Shown here one piece after another: positions 22,801 to 22,967 of a stretch of 22,967 bases of DNA (its first letter is position 1; each line of letters begins with the position of its first letter). A program made the position numbers and the translations under genes. This DNA is from Candidatus Woesearchaeota archaeon (GTDB lineage Archaea > Nanobdellota > Nanobdellia > Woesearchaeales > JACPBV01), in contig JACPBU010000055.1 of NCBI GenBank assembly GCA_016180165.1, positions 2,622 through 25,588 on the forward strand, given 5' to 3'. The notes under the pieces are model-generated. The model did not search any database. It worked only from the letters and a program-made list of their open reading frames with translations, and was not told the origin of the DNA.

Positions 22801-22967
22801 GCGAAGTCGGCCCGGCAGTATCCTTCCTGATTACGACACTTGTGCTGTTGCTGTTCCCTGCACCATCCGTTGCAGTAACCGTTATCGTATTATCTCCCTC
22901 GAGCGTAAGGGGGATGCTCTTTGAAAAAGTGTTCCCACTGAGCGCTGTTTCTGCACCGTTGACAGTC
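18893..22967 (-). CDS. Giant Ig-like repeat surface protein, upstream frame (5' partial)
   Basis: This frame is open to the window edge, so the N-terminus lies beyond 22967. The GTG at 22642 is internal and not a start, because Ig-like sequence continues upstream of it (KDTAGP, NSNSTSVVI). It encodes about 1,350 visible residues: eight Ig-like linkers (LDQSPP, VDTSVP, VDTTPP, IDRTAP, KDTTGP and others), two GRFIQIG segments and an inserted roughly 180-aa domain of unrecognised family. It ends in repeated GGHW units within the 12-bp tandem repeat and stops at TGA 18893-18895. The next frame carries on the homologous module, so this is the upstream part of one gene broken by a -1 shift. N-x-S/T sequons are frequent. 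Confidence 0.8.
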   Translation of the reverse strand, partial: TVNGAETALSGNTFSKSIPLTLEGDNTITVTATDGAGNSNSTSVVIRKDTAGPTSLTLESFGNLTKNPAFTFYGRTEAGASVILLDSIGSPLATATANGKENSFGLRTVKNAAPAGAISLLFNSEQNTPFQTGRFIQIGERKERYEIADVSNRLFPPSIEIFLNDSLLAEVSPGTSVKVVDQGSQEGKFGISLQLGPGMNSFSVTALDSLNNELAQQVPARVTLDQSPPVITLLNPGEGEAVSDTKKTIIALVEDAHAGVDDDSLTMDIRGPCNITGLTTGGYLLFANNQLSFAIAGKNLCNGKDSYDAGIYTLMINARDILGNPTGGEFNIAGDGNSYSFSVDTSVPLSPEFIVNGAILVNGKAFTSDSTPSAIIRFNGTEKIEAESIKIDNTVVGFTRTDDHSFSLTLPPLADGSHVLAAKAAKEISPGVSGAFATFTQDIVVDTTPPTLSLAPTGVHIGQRSYTQQLIFDVIASDQTTGVDEESVKVRVERSGQSPASQEIKLIKQANGRFTGALSNTIETGDYLLTYLVQDRAGNTNSLVEETFSAIDDKAPDIAVRAIDASISPNFQTFAQASQPEILKNKSVRLESLINDISPLDTVVFKINGVEVYPVKIGTIAGNQHTLSQIILETAPAALKLFINDQADAPFEVIQHVSKLAGYLGVSDFDGLNSFDPASTDKGISIITLDDAGGINQLITAVKEEIDALALLPNQAYLAIKETGNPGAAHRDNIMIVAKDKTALGALADWIIGNPASPQPIQDALEPFGASTWAIYDSAANAIISKSPNLESTGASSTVRFGDLYAYEPLPFMLRDEAEQQIPENNEIVATARDSRGNQKSESHKFTIFTRASEIEKLSLRTVTQQGLREFTSGEYVAVDANKALFCAEFTTPVNIVQAALSIDGIANEGIVEQNSLRTDKKACFILNNGVIDEGAYIVQLHSPESQIFDAAFTIDRTAPMLSVNQVISPTKESSAVISGIFSDAAPVTVKANGMTIAASGANVVLGGQSFSTSVPLPLEGDNTITVTATDGAGNSNSTSVVIRKDTTGPTSLIIDAFPSLISQPSFSFSGKTEPGAQVIILDGQGSPVNQVTANQKETFFGVALPRSPALAGDLSLTFDRTDNLPFAQGRFIQIGDTLERIRIAQVNNQFLLPRTNVILESPLPYNAGTQTLIKVYDTASPEGRFSITATLQEGFQQLSFTALDSIGNQAKQDVGVTIRLDTTPPEATFINPAPQSITGNNKTNITFTITDDAAGVNNSSLELEIDGGIQGQCSIHGINISNGLQRAGNTGTFVLSGTHLCNGQQAFAEGSYIITLTHKDNLNNSDIDFSTFEMGHWGGHWGGHWGGHWGGYLGVS
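18901..18962. repeat. 12-bp G-rich tandem repeat at the frame junction
   Basis: Four perfect units of CCCCCCAATGAC (18913-18960), one degenerate unit (18901-18912) and a partial one make up this array. On the coding strand there are four runs of seven G. One frame reads repeated GGHW, the other repeated GGSL. The array replaces about 20 residues in which the homologous modules have their VDT-P linker. It is where the two giant-protein frames swap. Confidence 0.95.
19809..19902. repeat. 94-bp near-identical patch, copy B
   Basis: It matches 22800-22893 at 92 of 94 positions, offset by 2,991 bp (997 codons). It encodes the end of an Ig-like module and its linker, including GAGNSNSTSVVIRKDTTGP. 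Flanking sequence is far more diverged, suggesting recent gene conversion or duplication between super-repeats. Confidence 0.9.
19835..22825 (-). repeat. Super-repeat 1 of the giant array (997 aa)
   Basis: It runs from the KDTAGP motif (about 22825) to the KDTTGP motif (19834). It has the same module order as super-repeat 2 plus an extra domain of about 180 residues (about 20545-21090) just before the FMLRDE segment. A third, partial super-repeat continues from 17414 to about 16215, keeping the TE-A-I-D, GRFVEL, LCDG, LSDGQHIL and VDKTTP landmarks before the order diverges. Confidence 0.75.
22800..22893. repeat. 94-bp near-identical patch, copy A
   Basis: This is the partner of 19809-19902, with two mismatches, C versus T at 22816 and 22867. 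It lies in the same phase and the same position within super-repeat 1 as copy B does in super-repeat 2. Confidence 0.9.

Overview
The window looks archaeal. It carries a RadB-type recombinase, an MBF1-type transcription factor with an N-terminal zinc ribbon, and TATA-like boxes whose centres lie about 24-28 nt upstream of several start codons, as expected for leaderless archaeal mRNAs. It also has a set of surface-glycan glycosyltransferases and very large surface proteins built from immunoglobulin-like modules. This mix, with moderate GC and small DUF4190-type and pilin-like proteins, resembles DPANN archaea of the Woesearchaeota/Pacearchaeota type. That placement is inference: no rRNA gene or other strong taxonomic marker is present.

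Left part (1-7.2 kb). A tandem repeat of five 18-bp units opens the window. radB follows on the minus strand. Diverging from it on the plus strand are a MurG-like GT-B glycosyltransferase, a small DUF4190-type membrane protein, two adjacent membrane-bound GT2 synthases (poly-GlcNAc/cellulose-synthase type, joined by a Shine-Dalgarno that overlaps the upstream stop), and a multi-spanning GT-C transferase. Together they could build and export a surface polysaccharide or glycosylate surface proteins.

Middle part (7.2-8.7 kb). This holds mbf1 and a small pilin-like protein, both on the minus strand. Between them four inverted repeats lie almost end to end (7780-7961). A 54-bp hairpin element occurs twice in the window (962-1015 and 7212-7265). 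A tandem repeat of five 13-bp units lies just upstream of the pilin-like gene.

Right part (8.7-23 kb). Two minus-strand surface-protein genes fill it. The 924-aa protein has a signal peptide, Ig-like modules, three Cys-rich repeats, Ca-binding type-3 repeats, one C-terminal membrane helix and a coiled-coil tail. Upstream of it is a giant Ig-like array, more than 3,800 aa visible, whose N-terminus lies beyond base 22967. It contains two large super-repeats and part of a third. It is split into two reading frames exactly inside a 12-bp tandem repeat containing four runs of seven G (coding strand). That is either a phase-variable or frameshifting switch, a recent lesion, or an assembly artefact, and it is the most striking feature of the window.

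No tRNA, rRNA, CRISPR array or transposase gene was recognised. No gene-free stretch exceeds about 265 bases.
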